A stretch of DNA of 64,000 nucleotides, from assembly GCA_017881265.1 (NCBI GenBank), contig JADGRA010000062.1, positions 1-64,000 of the forward strand. The letters are read 5' to 3'. Each line of letters opens with the position of its first letter. The stretch's first letter is position 1. The notes under the pieces were generated by a model. It made no database searches. It was not told where the DNA came from and was given only the letters and a program-made list of their open reading frames with translations. Of the stretch, positions 61,538-64,000 are shown in pieces. This stretch comes from Myxococcaceae bacterium. GTDB lineage: Bacteria; Myxococcota; Myxococcia; Myxococcales; Myxococcaceae. Both the position numbers and the translations under genes were made by a program.

Positions 61538-63307
61538 ATGAGCTTCAAGTCAGAAACGCAGAGTCTGGACCGAGGAGGAGGCAACCTTCCGCCCTCGGAC
61601 CGGCTCCGCGTCCTGGCGCTCTGGAATGACCAGCATCTCATCCACCTCCTACCGGAGAGCGGAAGCGTCACCGTCGGGCGGGCCGAGGGCGTCGAGTTCC
61701 GTATCAGCGACAAGGCCATTTCGCGGCACCACCTGAACTTTCACGTGCGCGAGCGCTTGTACGTCGAAGACCTCGGGAGCGCGAACGGGACCTGGGTCCG
61801 GGGCCGCTCGCTCAAGGCTGGTGAGACGGTGGAGGTCAATCCGGGCGACATGATTGAGCTCGGCAGGACGATGCTCTTCATCCAGCGCGCCCCCGCTCCG
61901 GCGCGGCCGGTCCAGATTTACACACATCACTACTTCGAGGCGCGCGTCGACGACGAGTGCGGTCGCGCCGCGGGCGGCGTGGCAAGCTTTGCCGTCATCC
62001 GGGTCCACGATACGGCCTCTCGGGGGAACTCGGTCGAGGAGAAGCTGGCTGGGTCCGTCCGACCTGGCGACGTGCTGGCCAGGTATGCGCCCGGCGAGCA
62101 CGAGTTGCTGTGGGTGGACACTTCGCCGGACGCCGCCGAGGAGCGTGCCGCGGCCCTCTCGGCGTCGCTGAAAGACTTGTCCCCGTCGGTCTCGGTCGGT
62201 GTGGCCTGCAGCCCGAGGGACGGTCGCCGGGCCGCGGCCTTGCTCGAGCGGGCCAATACCGCGGTGCGGGGCGACGGCGCTGGCGAGACGCTGGCGCCGA
62301 CGCCGCTCGACGGCACCATGGAAAACCTGCGTCGCGTCGTCGAGCGCGTCGCTGCAAGCTCCATCAGCGTCCTACTGACCGGAGAGACCGGCGTGGGGAA
62401 GGGCGTTCTCGCCGCCGAGCTGCACCGAAAGTCGCCCCGCGCAAAGGGCCCATTCGTCGCGCTCAACTGCGCCGCACTGACGGAAACGCTGCTCGAGGCC
62501 GAGCTCTTCGGGCACGAAAAGGGAATCTTCACCGGAGCGGTCAAGGCCAAGCCTGGGCTGCTGGAAATGGCCGATGGCGGCACGCTGCTTCTCGACGAGA
62601 TTGGCGAGATGTCGCTCGGCATCCAGGCGAAGCTGCTGGGCGTGCTCGAGGACGGGAAATTCCTTCGCGTCGGCGGCCTCCGGCCAAGGCACGTGGATTT
62701 GCGCGTCGTCTCGTGCACCAACAGGAATCTCGAAACGGAAATTGAGCGTGGCACATTCCGGCGAGACCTCTACTTTCGACTCGCACAGTTTCCGTTGGAG
62801 GTGCCGCCGCTGAGAGAACGTCCCAGCGAGATTGACGAGCTGGCACGGGCATTCGCTGCCAAAGCGGGCCGCGCCCAAGGCCTGAAACGGACCCCCGTCC
62901 TCTCGCCCGAGGCCCAGGCGGAATTGCGCCGTTACGAATGGCCCGGCAACGTGCGGGAGCTTCGCAACGTCATCGAGCGGGCAGTTGTCTTCTGCGCCGA
63001 CGGCGTCATCCGGCCGGAGGACGTCCGCGTGGACCGCCTGCGGACGACGGTGTTCTCACCGAGTGGTTCCGCCGCTCCCGGGTCAACGCCACCGAATCCG
63101 GGTTCCGCCCCTGCTGTGTCAACACCACCGAGGCCAGCACCGGGACCGGGCACGTCGAAGGACCAACACCAGGAACTTGTCGACGCCCTCGCGGCTTGCG
63201 GTGGAAGTCAGACCCGCGCCGCGAAGCTGCTGGGCATCGCCCGGCGCACCTTGGTCAATCGCATGGAGAAGTTCGGCCTCCCTCGCCCCCGCAAGTCCAA
63301 GAAGTAA
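61538..63307 (+). CDS. FHA-domain sigma-54-dependent transcriptional activator
   Basis: 589 residues. FHA domain near 30-115: SVTVGRAEGVEFRISDKAISRHHLNF and DLGSANGTWVRGRSL. A middle domain (about 130-250) looks like a degenerate GGDEF: RYAPGEHELLWVDTSPDAAEERAAALSASL and SVSVGVACSPRDGRRAAALLERANTAV, with the GGDEF motif lost. AAA+ domain: LTGETGVGKGVLAAELHRKSPRAKG, GHEKGIFTGAVKAKPG (GIFTGA instead of GAFTGA), GTLLLDEIGEMSLGIQAKLLGVLE, YEWPGNVRELRNVIERA. C-terminal Fis-like HTH GSQTRAAKLLGIARRTLVNRMEKFG. Probably senses phosphorylation by a Ser/Thr kinase. Confidence 0.92.
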   Translation: MSFKSETQSLDRGGGNLPPSDRLRVLALWNDQHLIHLLPESGSVTVGRAEGVEFRISDKAISRHHLNFHVRERLYVEDLGSANGTWVRGRSLKAGETVEVNPGDMIELGRTMLFIQRAPAPARPVQIYTHHYFEARVDDECGRAAGGVASFAVIRVHDTASRGNSVEEKLAGSVRPGDVLARYAPGEHELLWVDTSPDAAEERAAALSASLKDLSPSVSVGVACSPRDGRRAAALLERANTAVRGDGAGETLAPTPLDGTMENLRRVVERVAASSISVLLTGETGVGKGVLAAELHRKSPRAKGPFVALNCAALTETLLEAELFGHEKGIFTGAVKAKPGLLEMADGGTLLLDEIGEMSLGIQAKLLGVLEDGKFLRVGGLRPRHVDLRVVSCTNRNLETEIERGTFRRDLYFRLAQFPLEVPPLRERPSEIDELARAFAAKAGRAQGLKRTPVLSPEAQAELRRYEWPGNVRELRNVIERAVVFCADGVIRPEDVRVDRLRTTVFSPSGSAAPGSTPPNPGSAPAVSTPPRPAPGPGTSKDQHQELVDALAACGGSQTRAAKLLGIARRTLVNRMEKFGLPRPRKSKK

Positions 63308-63435
63308 AGGCCCTCGCCATCTCGTGAGGTGCAGCCCGGTGCACTTGATGTGCAACCGCCCTGCCCCGGTGTCACGTAAGGGCCTGAATCCTCGGGTGGT
63401 CATCGCTGGCACTGCGGTTGCTTTACCCGCACGCG

Positions 63436-64000
63436 ATGACGCGTAGAGCGCAGATGGGGGGAGGCTTTCCGCGCCACGGGCCGCGGAGGCCGCTCGATGG
63501 GAACCATCCTTTGGGACCCGAAGGTGGCCTCCGCGCGCTCGCTTTGGTGGTGGAGCGGACTGCGCCTCCGGCCCCGAGCGTTCTTGGTTTGCGGCAGCAG
63601 CCCGGTTCGGGCACCGAAGCGCGACACGGTGGTTGCGCGGCGAATGACAGCCCGAACCCGGCGACGTCGGCAGCGGCCGGTGCGGCTCCGGAGGCGGTCG
63701 GACGCGTGCTGTCCCCGGGACTTCCGGCGTCGGGCCAGACGGTTGGCAACGGTCCACACCGTGCGGCAGAAGCCGTCGGGCTGCGGGGGGCGGATGTCTC
63801 CTTGGCGCTCCGACTCGGCCTGACATCCGGGCGCTGGACGCTCGTCGACACCTACGAGGTGGATGGCGCAGTCTACGTGCTGGCCCGAAAGAGTGGCTTG
63901 AATGCCCAAGCGCCCAGCGGCCTAAGCTGCAGAGAACGGCAGGCCGTGGGGCTTGCCACCACCGGCGTCTCCAACAAGGTCATTGCCTATGAGATGGGCA
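63436..64000 (+). CDS. LuxR-type HTH transcriptional regulator (3' end outside window)
   Basis: Open to the window edge from ATG 63436 (ATG 63454 also possible). Absent from the ORF track because no stop occurs. The end reads ADVSLALRLGLTSGRWTLVDTYEVDGAVYVLARKSGLNAQAPSGLSCRERQAVGLATTGVSNKVIAYEMG, with LSCRERQAVGLATTGVSNKVIAYEMG matching the LuxR/FixJ HTH (LTxREREVxxLxAxGxSNKxIAxxL). The N-terminal part, PRRPLDGNHPLGPEGGLRALALVVERTAP, has no recognised domain and a proline/alanine-rich linker follows. The target is unknown. Confidence 0.8.
   Translation, partial: MTRRAQMGGGFPRHGPRRPLDGNHPLGPEGGLRALALVVERTAPPAPSVLGLRQQPGSGTEARHGGCAANDSPNPATSAAAGAAPEAVGRVLSPGLPASGQTVGNGPHRAAEAVGLRGADVSLALRLGLTSGRWTLVDTYEVDGAVYVLARKSGLNAQAPSGLSCRERQAVGLATTGVSNKVIAYEMG

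Noticed and set aside
1-64000. CRISPR array or intact insertion sequence
   Set aside because: No regularly spaced 24-40 base repeats with unique spacers and no transposase; the regular repeats found are inside the TPR kinase and the S18 extension.

Overview
The window is uniformly GC-rich, densely coded and chromosomal. It carries no rRNA operon, no convincing intact tRNA, no CRISPR array and no intact insertion sequence. Gene content points to a myxobacterium (Myxococcota): two Ser/Thr protein kinases plus a kinase-associated PD40 remnant, two sigma-54 enhancer-binding regulators (one with an FHA domain), many secreted metallopeptidases, a DUF1844 protein and fatty-acid desaturase and hydroxylase genes. 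The genus cannot be fixed from sequence alone.

Layout. 1-2.3 kb holds rpsR (with a striking Gly/Tyr-rich N-terminal extension), rplI and dnaB. 2.3-4.45 kb is a reverse-strand thiE / class-I glutamine-amidotransferase-like / thiD operon. 4.5-6.2 kb is a chain of small genes including DUF1844 and DUF2127 proteins. 6.2-8 kb has a MAPEG protein and two secreted proteins of unclear function. 8.0-8.8 kb is a decayed island with a frameshifted kinase-linked PD40 fragment and a tRNA-like 3' end. 8.8-24.4 kb carries exported hydrolases, pyruvate phosphate dikinase, glucan phosphorylase, a TPR kinase, an ATP-dependent DNA ligase and an exported aldo/keto reductase. 24.5-33.5 kb has a truncated sulfite-oxidase-like gene, paired DUF6644-like membrane proteins, clpB, a D-amino-acid-oxidase-like gene and an M28 peptidase. 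33.5-37.6 kb is a reverse operon: amidohydrolase-like, rRNA methyltransferase-like, kinase, truA. 37.6-44.6 kb has a histidine kinase / NtrC-type regulator pair, a Crp/Fnr regulator, a membrane MutS-like ATPase and an M1 aminopeptidase. 44.6-45.7 kb is a tandem duplication of a small lipoprotein gene with its leader and terminator. 45.7-51.7 kb holds DUF899, VIT/vWA, sigma factor and M61 peptidase genes.

The most unusual region is 52.3-61.4 kb. After a free-standing fatty-acid desaturase and a strong hairpin comes a chain of seven overlapping or abutting genes: a divergent fold-II PLP enzyme, an ICMT-like methyltransferase fused to an Lgt-like domain, a CrtC/AttH-like lipocalin protein, an ABC ATPase, an ABC permease fused to a PAP2 (inositol-phosphorylceramide-synthase-like) domain, an FA2H-type fatty-acid hydroxylase and a rhomboid protease. 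An FHA-containing sigma-54 activator follows. I infer a membrane-lipid or lipid-conjugate synthesis and export system. The two domain fusions are the strongest candidates for something not previously described.

The window closes inside a LuxR-type regulator that runs off the right edge.
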